From: Micromussa lordhowensis
Taxonomy: Eukaryota > Cnidaria > Anthozoa > Scleractinia > Lobophylliidae
Direction: 5' to 3'
Length of the DNA stretch: 64,000 nt
NCBI GenBank assembly: GCA_964020085.1
Contig: OZ026604.1
Span: 26,342,697-26,406,696 of the forward strand
Shown piece by piece: positions 39,549 to 49,908 of this stretch; the first letter of the stretch is position 1, and every line of letters starts with the position of its first letter. The notes below the pieces were generated by a model. That model was not told the origin of the DNA. It saw only the letters and a list, made by a program, of their open reading frames with translations, and made no database searches. The translations under genes were made by a program, and so were the position numbers.

Positions 39549-41013
39549 GGCTGACTCGTTAGCCGAGCTTGACGCGTGTTGCAACTTGGCAAACTAATGG
39601 CACCAAAGCACTCCTGGGGTGGGTCCGGGTCCACATGCAAAGTTTCGGAGCTGCGTGACATCTCGCACTTTGCTAACCAGCCCGTTTGCTAATTAGCCGA
39701 ACTTTGCGCGCGTCGCAACTTTGCAAACTAATACCACCAAAGCACTCCCGGGGTCGGTCCGGGTCCAAATGCGAAGTATCGGAGCTGCGCGAAATCTCCC
39801 ACTATGCTAATCAGCCCGCAGATCCCCAGGCGTGGCCGGCTGGCTGACTCGTTAGCCGAGCTTGACGCGTGTCGCAACTTGGCAAACTAATGGCACCAAA
39901 GCACTCCTGGGGTGGGTCCGGGTCCACATGCAAAGTTTCGGAGCTGCGTGACATCTCGCACTTTGCTAACCAGCCCGTTTGCTAATTAGCCGAACTTTGC
40001 GCGCGTCGCAACTTTGCAAACTAATACCACCAAAGCACTCCCGGGGTCGGTCCGGGTCCAAATGCGAAGTATCGGAGCTGCGCGAAATCTCCCACTATGC
40101 TAATCAGCCCGCAGATCCCCAGGCGTGGCCGGCTGGCTGACTCGTTAGCCGAGCTTGACGCGTGTCGCAACTTGGCAAACTAATGGCATCAAAGCACTCC
40201 TGGGGTGGGTCCGGGTCCACATGCAAAGTTTCGGAGCTGCGCGACATCTCGCACTATGCTAACCAGCCCGTTTGCTAATTAGCCGAACTTTGCGCGCGTC
40301 GCAACTTTGCAAACTAATACCACCAAAGCACTCCCGGGGTCGGTCCGGGTCCAAATGCGAAGTATCGGAGCTGCGCGAAATCTCCCACTATGCTAATCAG
40401 CCCGCAGATCCCCAGGCGTGGCCGGCTGGCTGACTCGTTAGCCGAGCTTGACGCGTGTCGCAACTTGGCAAACTAATGGCACCAAAGCACTCCTGGGGTG
40501 GGTCCGGGTCCACATGCAAAGTTTCGGAGCTGCGCGACATCTCGCACTATGCTAACCAGCCCGTTTGCTAATTAGCCGAACTTTGCGCGCGTCGCAACTT
40601 TGCAAACTAATACCACCAAAGCACTCCCGGGGTCGGTCCGGGTCCAAATGCGAAGTATCGGAGCTGCGCGAAATCTCCCACTATGCTAATCAGCCCGCAG
40701 ATCCCCAGGCGTGGCCGGCTGGCTGACTCGTTAGCCGAGCTTGACGCGTGTCGCAACTTGGCAAACTAATGGCACCAAAGCACTCCTGGGGTGGGTCCGG
40801 GTCCACATGCAAAGTTTCGGAGCTGCGCGACATCTCGCACTATGCTAACCAGCCCGTTTGCTAATTAGCCGAACTTTGCGCGCGTCGCAACTTTGCAAAC
40901 TAATACCACCAAAGCACTCCCGGGGTCGGTCCGGGTCCAAATGCGAAGTATCGGAGCTGCGCGAAATCTCCCACTATGCTAATCAGCCCGCAGATCCCCA
41001 GGCATGGCCGGCT
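39549..41013. repeat. T1 copy, five dimers with chimeric first unit
   Basis: Unit 1 carries gtgttgc (about 39577), as T1 unit 1 should, but then gcgtgac and cactttgc (about 39654-39670), which belong to unit 2. A second gcgtgac plus cactttgc dimer follows, then ggcatca without the cagccgcag deletion, then two consensus dimers and ggcatgg at 41001. The left part of unit 1 is thus joined to the right part of unit 2, with the breakpoint between the two markers. Confidence 0.87.
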
Positions 41014-43357
41014 GGCTGACTCGTTAGCCGAGCTTGACGCGTGTTGCAACTTGGCAAACTAATGGCACCAAAGCACTCCTGGGGTGGGTCCGGGTCCACA
41101 TGCAAAGTTTCGGAGCTGCGCGACATCTCGCACTATGCTAACCAGCCCGTTTGCTAATTAGCCGAACTTTGCGCGCGTCGCAACTTTGCAAACTAATACC
41201 ACCAAAGCACTCCCGGGGTCGGGCCGGGTCCAAATGCGAAGTATCGGAGCTGCGCGAAATCTCCCACTATGCTAATCAGCCCGCAGATCCCCAGGCGTGG
41301 CCGGCTGGCTGACTCGTTAGCCGAGCTTGACGCGTGTCGCAACTTGGCAAACTAATGGCACCAAAGCACTCCTGGGGTGGGTCCGGGTCCACATGCAAAG
41401 ATTCGGAGCTGCGCGACATCTCGCACTATGCTAACCAGCCCGTTTGCTAATTAGCCGAACTTTGCGCGCGTCGCAACTTTGCAAACTAATACCACCAAAG
41501 CACTCCCGGGGTCGGTCCGGGTCCAAATGCGAAGTATCGGAGCTGCGCGAAATCTCCCACTATGCTAATCAGCCCGCAGATCCCCAGGCGTGGCCGGCTG
41601 GCTGACTCGTTAGCCGAGCTTGACGCGTGTCGCAACTTGGCAAACTAATGGCACCAAAGCACTCCTGGGGTGGGTCCGGGTCCACATGCAAAGTTTCGGA
41701 GCTGCGTGACATCTCGCACTATGCTAACCAGCCCGTTTGCTAATTAGCCGAACTTTGCGCGCGTCGCAACTTTGCAAACTAATACCACCAAAGCACTCCC
41801 GGGGTCGGTCCGGGTCCAAATGCGAAGTATCGGAGCTGCGCGAAATCTCCCACTATGCTAATCAGCCCGCAGATCCCCAGGCGTGGCCGGCTGGCTGACT
41901 CGTTAGCCGAGCTTGACGCGTGTCGCAACTTGGCAAACTAATGGCACCAAAGCACTCCTGGGGTGGGTCCAGGTCCACATGCAAAGTTTCGGAGCTGCGC
42001 GACATCTCGCACTATGCTAACCAGCCCGTTTGCTAATTAGCCGAACTTTGCGCGCGTCGCAACTTTGCAAACTAATACCACCAAAGCACTCCCGGGGTCG
42101 GTCCGGGTCCAAATGCGAAGTATCGGAGCTGCGCGAAATCTCCCACTATGCTAATCAGCCCGCAGATCCCCAGGCGTGGCCGGCTGGCTGACTCGTTAGC
42201 CGAGCTTGACGTGTGTCGCAACTTGGCAAACTAATGGCACCAAAGCACTCCTGGGGTGGGTCCGGGTCCACATGCAAAGTTTCGGAGCTGCGCGACATCT
42301 CGCACTATGCTAACCAGCCCGTTTGCTAATTAGCCGAACTTTGCGCGCGTCGCAACTTTGCAAACTAATACCACCAAAGCACTCCCGGGGTCGGTCCGGG
42401 TCCAAATGCGAAGTATCGGAGCTGCGCGAAATCTCCCACTATGCTAATCAGCCCGCAGATCCCCAGGCGTGGCCGGCTGGCTGACTCGTTAGCCGAGCTT
42501 GACGCGTGTCGCAACTTGGCAAACTAATGGCACCAAAGCACTCCTGGGGTGGGTCCGGGTCCACATGCAAAGTTTCGGAGCTGCGCGACATCTCGCACTA
42601 TGCTAACCAGCCCGTTTGCTAATTAGCCGAACTTTGCGCGCGTCGCAACTTTGCAAACTAATACCACCAAAGCACTCCCGGGGTCGGTCCGGGTCCAAAT
42701 GCGAAGTATCGGAGCTGCGCGAAATCTCCCACTATGCTAATCAGCCCGCAGATCCCCAGGCGTGGCCGGCTGGCTGACTCGTTAGCCGAGCTTGACGCGT
42801 GTCGCAACTTGGCAAACTAATAGCACCAAAGCACTCCTGCGGTGGGTCTGGGTCCACATGCAAAGTTTCGGAGCTGCGCGACATCTCGCACTATGCTAAC
42901 CAGCCTGTTTGCTAATTAGCCGAACTTTGCGCGCGTCGCAAGTTTGCAAACTAATACCACCAAAGCACTCCCGGGGTCGGTCCGGGTCCAAATGCGAAGT
43001 ATCGGAGCTGCGCGAAATCTCCCACTATGCTAATCAGCCCGCAGATCGCCAGGCGTGGCCGGCTGGCTGACTCGTTAGCCGAGCTTGACGCGTGTCGCAA
43101 CTTGGCAAACTAATGGCACCAAAGCACTCCTGGGGTGGGTCCGGGTCCACATGCAAAGTTTCTGAGCTGCGCGACATCTCGCACTATGCTAACCAGCCCG
43201 TTTGCTAATTAGCCGAACTTTGCGCACGTCGCAACTTTGCAAACTAATACCACCAAAGCACTCCCGGGGTCGGTCCGGGTCCAAATGCGAAGTATCGGAG
43301 CTGCGCGAAATCTCCCACTATGCTAATCAGCCCGCAGATCCCCAGGCATGGCCGGCT
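41014..43357. repeat. T2-derived block, eight dimers (2,344 bp)
   Basis: Markers run tcgggcc (about 41218), aagattc, gcgtgac, tccagg, gacgtg, one consensus dimer, tgcggtgg (42838), gatcgcc, tttctgag and gcgcacg, then ggcatgg at 43345. This is the order of 12891-15820 with the internal two-dimer repeat absent (eight dimers against ten). Private changes are aatagcacc at about 42829, gggtctgg at about 42845 and gcaagtttg at about 42938. Confidence 0.88.
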
Positions 43358-46300
43358 GGCTGACTCGTTAGCCGAGCTTGACGCGTGTTGCAACTTGGCA
43401 AACTAATGGCACCAAAGCACTCCTGGGGTGGGTCCGGGTCCACATGCAAAGTTTCGGAGCTGCGCGACATCTCGCACTATGCTAACCAGCCCGTTTGCTA
43501 ATTAGCCGAACTTTGCGCGCGTCGCAACTTTGCAAACTAATACCACCAAAGCACTCCCGGGGTCGGTCCGGGTCCAAATGCGAAGTATCGGAGCTGCGCG
43601 AAATCTCCCACTATGCTAATCAGCCCGCAGATCCCCAGGCGTGGCCGGCTGGCTGACTCGTTAGCCGAGCTTGACGCGTGTCGCAACTTGGCAAACTAAT
43701 GGCACCAAAGCACTCCTGGGGTGGGTCCGGGTCCACATGCAAAGTTTCGGAGCTGCGTGACATCTCGCACTATGCTAACCAGCCCGTTTGCTAATTAGCC
43801 GAACTTTGCGCGCGTCGCAACTTTGCAAACTAATACCACCAAAGCACTCCCTGGGTCGGTCCGGGTCCAAATGCGAAGTATCAGAGCTGCGCGAAATCTC
43901 CCACTATGCTAATCAGCCCGCAGATCCCCAGGCGTGGCCGGCTGGCTGACTCGTTAGCCGAGCTTGACGCGTGTCGCAACTTGGCAAACTAATGGCATCA
44001 AAGCACTCCTGGGGTGGGTCCGGGTCCACATGCAAAGTTTCGGAGCTGCGCGACATCTCGCACTATGCTAACCAGCCCGTTTGCTAATTAGCCGAACTTT
44101 GCGCGCGTCGCAACTTTGCAAACTAATACCACCAAAGCACTCCCGGGGTCGGTCCGGGTCCAAATGCGAAGTATCGGAGCTGCGCGAAATCTCCCACTAT
44201 GCTAATCAGCCCGCAGATCCCCAGGCGTGGCCGGCTGGCTGACTCGTTAGCCGAGCTTGACGTGTGTCGCAACTTGGCAAACTAATGGCACCAAAGCACT
44301 CCTGGGGTGGGTCCGGGTCCACATGCAAAGTTTCGGAGCTGCGCGACATCTCGCACTATGCTAACCAGCCCGTTTGCTAATTAGCCGAAATTTGCGCGCG
44401 TCGCAACTTTGCAAACTAATACCACCAAAGCACTCCCGGGGTCGGTCCGGGTCCAAATGCGAAGTATCGGAGCTGCGCGAAATCTCCCACTATGCTAATC
44501 AGCCCGCAGATCCCCAGGCGTGGCCGGCTGGCTGACTCGTTAGCCGAGCTTGACGCGTGTCGCAACTTGGCAAACTAATGGCACCAAAGCACTCCTGGGG
44601 TGGGTCCGGGTCCACATGCAAAGTTTCGGAGCTGCGCGACATCTCGCACTATGCTAACCAGCCCGTTTGCTAATTAGCCGAACTTTGCGCGCGTCGCAAC
44701 TTTGCAAACTAATACCACCAAAGCACTCCCGGGGTCGGTCCGGGTCAAAATGCGAAGTATCGGAGCTGCGCGAAATCTCCCACTATGCTAATCAGCCCGC
44801 AGATCCCCAGGCGTGGCCGGCTGGCTGACTCGTTAGCCGAGCTTGACGCGTGTCGCAACTTGGCAAACTAATGGCACCAAAGCACTCCTGGGGTGGGTCC
44901 GGGTCCACATGCAAAGTTTCGGAGCTGCGTGACATCTCGCACTATGCTAACCAGCCCGTTTGCTAATTAGCCGAACTTTGCGCGCGTCGCAACTTTGCAA
45001 ACTAATACCACCAAAGCACTCCCGGGGTCGGTCCGGGTCCAAATGCGAAGTATCGGAGCTGCGCGAAATCTCCCACTATGCTAATCAGCCCGCAGATCCC
45101 CAGGCGTGGCCGGCTGGCTGACTCATTAGCCGAGCTTGACGCGTGTCGCAACTTGGCAAACTAATGGCACCAAAGCACTCCTGGGGTGGGTCCGGGTCCA
45201 CATGCAAAGTTTCGGAGCTGCGCGACATCTCGCACTATGCTAACCAGCCCGTTTGCTAATTAGCCGAACTTTGCGCGCGTCGCAACTTTGCAAACTAATA
45301 CCACCAAAGCACTCCCGGGGTCGGTCCGGGTCCAAATGCGAAGTATCGGAGCTGCGCGAAATCTCCCACTATGCTAATCAGCCCGCAGATCCCCAGGCGT
45401 GGCCGGCTGGCTGACTCGTTAGCCGAGCTTGACGCGTGTCGCAACTTGGCAAACTAATGGCACCAAAGCACTCCTGGGGTGGGTCCGGGTCCACATGCAA
45501 AGTTTCGGAGCTGCGCGACATCTCGCACTATGCTAACCAGCCCGTTTGCTAATTAGCCGAACTTTGCGCGCGTCGCAACTTTGCAAACTAATACCACCAA
45601 AGCACTCCCGGGGTCGGTCCAGGTCCAAATGCGAAGTATCGGAGCTGCGCGAAATCTCCCACTATGCTAATCAGCCCGCAGATCCCCAGGCGTGGCCGGC
45701 TGGCTGACTCGTTAGCCGAGCTTGACGCGTGTCGCAACTTGGCAAACTAATGGCACCAAAGCACTCCTGGGGTGGGTCCGGGTCCACATGCAAAGTTTCG
45801 GAGCTGCGCGACATCTCGCACTATGCTAACCAGCCCGTTTGCTAATTAGCCGAACTTTGCGCGCGTCGCAACTTTGCAAACTAATACCACCAAAGCACTC
45901 CCGGGGTCGGTCCGGGTCCAAATGCGAAGTATCGGAGCTGCGCGAAATCTCCCACTATGCTAATCAGCCCGCAGATCCCCAGGCGTGGCCGGCTGGCTGA
46001 CTCGTTAGCCGAGCTTGACGCGTGTCGCAACTTGGCAAACTAATGGCACCAAAGCACTCCTGGGGTGGGTCCGGGTCCACATGCAAAGTTTCGGAGCTGC
46101 GCGACATCTCGCACTATGCTAACCAGCCCGTTTGCTAATTAGCCGAACTTTGCGCGCGTCGCAACTTTGCAAACTAATACCACCAAAGCACTCCCGGGGT
46201 CGGTCCGGGTCCAAATGCGAAGTATCGGAGCTGCGCGAAATCTCCCACTATGCTAATCAGCCCGCAGATCCCCAGGCGTGGCCGGCTGGCTGACTCGTTA

Positions 46301-46873
46301 GCCGAGCTTGAGGCGTGTCGCAACTTGGCAAACTAATGGCACCAAAGCACTCCTGGGGTGGGTCCGGGTCCACATGCAAAGTTTCGGAGCTGCGCGACAT
46401 CTCGCACTATGCTAACCAGCCCGTTTGCTAATTAGCCGAACTTTGCGCGCGTCGCAACTTTGCAAACTAATACCACCAAAGCACTCCCGGGGTCGGTCCG
46501 GGTCCAAATGCGAAGTATCGGAGCTGCGCGAAATCTCCCACTATGCTAATCAGCCCGCAGATCCCCAGGCGTGGCCGGCTGGCTGACTCGTTAGCCGAGC
46601 TTGACGCGTGTCGCAACTTGGCAAACTAATGGCACCAAAGCACTCCTGGGGTGGGTCCGGGTCCACATGCAAAGTTTCGGAGCTGCGCGACATCTCGCAC
46701 TATGCTAACCAGCCCGTTTGCTAATTAGCCGAACTTTGCGCGCGTCGCAACTTTGCAAACTAATACCACCAAAGCACTCCCGGGGTCGGTCCGGGTCCAA
46801 ATGCGAAGTATCGGAGCTGCGCGAAATCTCCCACTATGCTAATCAGCCCGCAGATCCCCAGGCGTGGCCGGCT

Positions 46874-47009
46874 GGCTGACTCGTTAGCCGAGCTTGACGC
46901 GTGTCGCAACTTGGCAAACTAATGGCACCAAAGCACTCCTGGGGTGGGTCCGGGTCCACATGCAAAGTTTCGGAGCTGCGCGACATCTCGCACTATGCTA
47001 ACCAGCCCG
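46874..47009. repeat. Half-unit A of the dimer (136 bp)
   Basis: A begins with ggctgactcg and ends with accagcccg. Aligned by hand to B with a 2-bp offset at the left end, it shows about 20 mismatches over 134 positions, or 85% identity, with nine of the mismatches in the first 36 bases. The two halves therefore derive from one ancestral repeat of roughly 135 bp. A-specific bases include ggcacc where B has accacc, and gtggg where B has gtcgg. Most HOR-diagnostic variants fall in A: gtgttgc, gctccgcg, gcgtgac, ggcatca, aagattc, tccagg and gacgtg. Confidence 0.95.
46946..46957. repeat. (gggtcc)2 direct micro-repeat in half-unit A
   Basis: Two adjacent copies of gggtcc follow a ggggt run in every A. 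B has the diverged form cggtccgggtcc. Slippage in the preceding G run explains the recurrent single-base deletion ctgggtggg at about 30245, 33174 and 34931, and the A-half variant tccagg alters the second copy. The G-rich stretch has only three G runs of three or more in a row. Confidence 0.7.
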
Positions 47010-47012
47010 TTT

Positions 47013-47022
47013 GCTAATTAGC
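47013..47022. other. Perfect 10-bp palindrome gctaattagc (recurs once per dimer in B)
   Basis: The ten bases are their own reverse complement. The site lies at unit positions 140-149. Private changes nearby are rare; one is ttagcgg at 58301-58311, recurring at 63868-63878. The equivalent place in A reads ggctgactcgttagcc, where only four-base arms ggct/agcc pair around an eight-base spacer. Short dyads of this kind can extrude cruciforms or serve as protein sites. No function is shown here. Confidence 0.85.
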
Positions 47023-47029
47023 CGAACTT

Positions 47030-47038
47030 TGCGCGCGT
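47030..47038. other. Alternating purine-pyrimidine tract tgcgcgcgt (recurs once per dimer in B)
   Basis: Nine alternating bases dominated by CG steps, at unit positions 157-165, the composition most prone to Z-DNA. A carries the broken version gacgcgtg. Variants that shorten it are gcgcacg (about 15688, 20377 and 43225), gcccgcg (15100 and 19788) and a 2-bp deletion at about 5725. The structural property follows from known dinucleotide preferences, and any role is inferred. Confidence 0.7.
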
Positions 47039-47143
47039 CGCAACTTTGCAAACTAATACCACCAAAGCACTCCCGGGGTCGGTCCGGGTCCAAATGCGAA
47101 GTATCGGAGCTGCGCGAAATCTCCCACTATGCTAATCAGCCCG

Positions 47144-47166
47144 CAGATCCCCAGGCGTGGCCGGCT
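47144..47166. repeat. 23-bp linker present only after half-unit B
   Basis: The linker sits between the shared agcccg end of B and the next A, and has no counterpart at the A-to-B junction. It is the most GC-rich part of the unit (17 of 23). It brings the dimer to 293 bp, an average of 146.5 bp per half. It could be an insertion after the A/B duplication or a remnant lost from A. The sequence alone does not decide. Its recurrent variant ggcatgg for ggcgtgg marks the last dimer of each five-unit higher-order repeat. Confidence 0.9.
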
Positions 47167-48631
47167 GGCTGACTCGTTAGCCGAGCTTGACGCGTGTCGC
47201 AACTTGGCAAACTAATGGCACCAAAGCACTCCTGGGGTGGGTCCGGGTCCACATGCAAAGTTTCGGAGCTGCGCGACATCTCGCACTATGCTAACCAGCC
47301 CGTTTGCTAATTAGCCGAACTTTGCGCGCGTCGCAACTTTGCAAACTAATACCACCAAAGCACTCCCGGGGTCGGTCCGGGTCCAAATGCGAAGTATCGG
47401 AGCTGCGCGAAATCTCCCACTATGCTAATCAGCCCGCAGATCCCCAGGCGTGGCCGGCTGGCTGACTCGTTAGCCGAGCTTGACGCGTGTCGCAACTTGG
47501 CAAACTAATGGCACCAAAGCACTCCTGGGGTGGGTCCGGGTCCACATGCAAAGTTTCGGAGCTGCGCGACATCTCGCACTATGCTAACCAGCCCGTTTGC
47601 TAATTAGCCGAACTTTGCGCGCGTCGCAACTTTGCAAACTAATACCACCAAAGCACTCCCGGGGTCGGTCCGGGTCCAAATGCGAAGTATCGGAGCTGCG
47701 CGAAATCTCCCACTATGCTAATCAGCCCGCAGATCCCCAGGCGTGGCCGGCTGGCTGACTCGTTAGCCGAGCTTGACGCGTGTCGCAACTTGGCAAACTA
47801 ATGGCACCAAAGCACTCCTGGGGTGGGTCCGGGTCCACATGCAAAGTTTCGGAGCTGCGCGACATCTCGCACTATGCTAACCAGCCCGTTTGCTAATTAG
47901 CCGAACTTTGCGCGCGTCGCAACTTTGCAAACTAATACCACCAAAGCACTCCCGGGGTCGGTCCGGGTCCAAATGCGAAGTATCGGAGCTGCGCGAAATC
48001 TCCCACTATGCTAATCAGCCCGCAGATCCCCAGGCGTGGCCGGCTGGCTGACTCGTTAGCCGAGCTTGACGCGTGTCGCAACTTGGCAAACTAATGGCAC
48101 CAAAGCACTCCTGGGGTGGGTCCGGGTCCACATGCAAAGTTTCGGAGCTGCGCGACATCTCGCACTATGCTAACCAGCCCGTTTGCTAATTAGCCGAACT
48201 TTGCGCGCGTCGCAACTTTGCAAACTAATACCACCAAAGCACTCCCGGGGTCGGTCCGGGTCCAAATGCGAAGTATCGGAGCTGCGCGAAATCTCCCACT
48301 ATGCTAATCAGCCCGCAGATCCCCAGGCGTGGCCGGCTGGCTGACTCGTTAGCCGAGCTTGACGCGTGTCGCAACTTGGCAAACTAATGGCACCAAAGCA
48401 CTCCTGGGGTGGGTCCGGGTCCACATGCAAAGTTTCGGAGCTGCGCGACATCTCGCACTATGCTAACCAGCCCGTTTGCTAATTAGCCGAACTTTGCGCG
48501 CGTCGCAACTTTGCAAACTAATACCACCAAAGCACTCCCGGGGTCGGTCCGGGTCCAAATGCGAAGTATCGGAGCTGCGCGAAATCTCCCACTATGCTAA
48601 TCAGCCCGCAGATCCCCAGGCGTGGCCGGCT

Positions 48632-49510
48632 GGCTGACTCGTTAGCCGAGCTTGACGCGTGTCGCAACTTGGCAAACTAATGGCACCAAAGCACTCCTGG
48701 GGTGGGTCCGGGTCCACATGCAAAGTTTCGGAGCTGCGCGACATCTCGCACTATGCTAACCAGCCCGTTTGCTAATTAGCCGAACTTTGCGCGCGTCGCA
48801 ACTTTGCAAACTAATACCACCAAAGCACTCCCGGGGTCGGGCCGGGTCCAAATGCGAAGTATCGGAGCTGCGCGAAATCTCCCACTATGCTAATCAGCCC
48901 GCAGATCCCCAGGCGTGGCCGGCTGGCTGACTCGTTAGCCGAGCTTGACGCGTGTCGCAACTTGGCAAACTAATGGCACCAAAGCACTCCTGGGGTGGGT
49001 CCGGGTCCACATGCAAAGATTCGGAGCTGCGCGACATCTCGCACTATGCTAACCAGCCCGTTTGCTAATTAGCCGAACTTTGCGCGCGTCGCAACTTTGC
49101 AAACTAATACCACCAAAGCACTCCCGGGGTCGGTCCGGGTCCAAATGCGAAGTATCGGAGCTGCGCGAAATCTCCCACTATGCTAATCAGCCCGCAGATC
49201 CCCAGGCGTGGCCGGCTGGCTGACTCGTTAGCCGAGCTTGACGCGTGTCGCAACTTGGCAAACTAATGGCACCAAAGCACTCCTGGGGTGGGTCCGGGTC
49301 CACATGCAAAGTTTCGGAGCTGCGTGACATCTCGCACTATGCTAACCAGCCCGTTTGCTAATTAGCCGAACTTTGCGCGCGTCGCAACTTTGCAAACTAA
49401 TACCACCAAAGCACTCCCGGGGTCGGTCCGGGTCCAAATGCGAAGTATCGGAGCTGCGCGAAATCTCCCACTATGCTAATCAGCCCGCAGATCCCCAGGC
49501 GTGGCCGGCT
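48632..49510. repeat. T2 trace, three dimers
   Basis: Three successive dimers carry tcgggcc (48836), aagattc (about 49016) and gcgtgac (about 49322), the first three steps of T2. The next dimer is consensus, with no tccagg, and the assembly gap starts one dimer later. The front of a T2 copy has been joined to consensus sequence on both sides. Confidence 0.82.
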
Positions 49511-49908
49511 GGCTGACTCGTTAGCCGAGCTTGACGCGTGTCGCAACTTGGCAAACTAATGGCACCAAAGCACTCCTGGGGTGGGTCCGGGTCCACATGC
49601 AAAGTTTCGGAGCTGCGCGACATCTCGCACTATGCTAACCAGCCCGTTTGCTAATTAGCCGAACTTTGCGCGCGTCGCAACTTTGCAAACTAATACCACC
49701 AAAGCACTCCCGGGGTCGGTCCGGGTCCAAATGCGAAGTATCGGAGCTGCGCGAAATCTCCCACTATGCTAATCAGCCCGCAGATCCCCAGGCGTGGCCG
49801 GCTGGCTGACTCGTTAGCCGAGCTTGACGCGTGTCGCAACTTGGCAAACTAATGGCACCAAAGCACTCCTGGGGTGGGTCCGGGTCCACATGCAAAGTTT
49901 CGGAGCTG

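Larger units (their letters stand above)
47010..47143. repeat. Half-unit B of the dimer (134 bp)
   Basis: B begins with tttgctaatt and ends with atcagcccg. It is about 85% identical to A by hand alignment. It carries the perfect palindrome gctaattagc and the alternating tgcgcgcgt tract, neither of which is intact in A. Variants that mark higher-order units in B include tcgggcc, ggttgg, cccacag, cagccagcag and the single-base deletion giving cagccgcag at its right end. A and B alternate strictly through the window with no A-A or B-B juxtaposition seen. Confidence 0.95.
46874..47166. repeat. Representative consensus dimer unit
   Basis: This copy matches the majority base at every position I compared, so it serves as a reference for unit coordinates. 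It consists of half-unit A (unit positions 1-136), half-unit B (137-270) and a linker (271-293). Hand count gives 169 G+C of 293 and 26 CpG dinucleotides (11 in A, 13 in B, 2 in the linker), close to what the base composition predicts, so the consensus is not CpG-depleted. An MluI-type acgcgt lies in A and a SmaI-type cccggg in B, each once per unit, so digestion should give 293-bp ladders. Confidence 0.95.
43358..48631. repeat. Mostly consensus dimer block with eroded T1 markers at its left end
   Basis: The first dimers carry gtgttgc, gcgtgac (about 43755, with ccctggg and atcagag in its B) and ggcatca (about 43995), then a gacgtg dimer at about 44260, a consensus stretch and a lone gcgtgac at about 44927. 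From about 45410 to 48631 dimers are almost identical. Private changes are gaaatttg at about 44386, gggtcaaaa at about 44742, actcatta at 45121, tccagg in a B half at about 45618 and gaggcgtg at about 46310. Confidence 0.82.
1..49908. repeat. Dimeric satellite array, 293-bp unit, left arm (170 complete dimers)
   Basis: The 293-bp unit is seen directly: the unit start ggctgactcg recurs at 1, 294, 587, 880 and so on to 49804. The distance 1-49804 equals 170 x 293 minus 7 bases. The seven missing bases are a 2-bp deletion at about 5725 and single-base deletions at about 30245, 33174, 34931, 36888 and 38937, which accounts for the whole drift. All units run in the same orientation and no inversion or foreign insert is visible. 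Composition is about 58% GC. The array has no open frame of gene length because stops recur in every unit. Satellites of this kind form constitutive heterochromatin at centromeres, pericentromeres or subtelomeres. Which one applies cannot be told from the sequence, and I do not recognise the monomer as a named family. Confidence 0.98.

Noticed and set aside
46936..46957. G-quadruplex in the ggggtgggtccggg stretch of half-unit A
   Set aside because: Only three G runs of three or more lie close together, so a standard three-tetrad quadruplex is not supported. A two-tetrad form cannot be ruled out.
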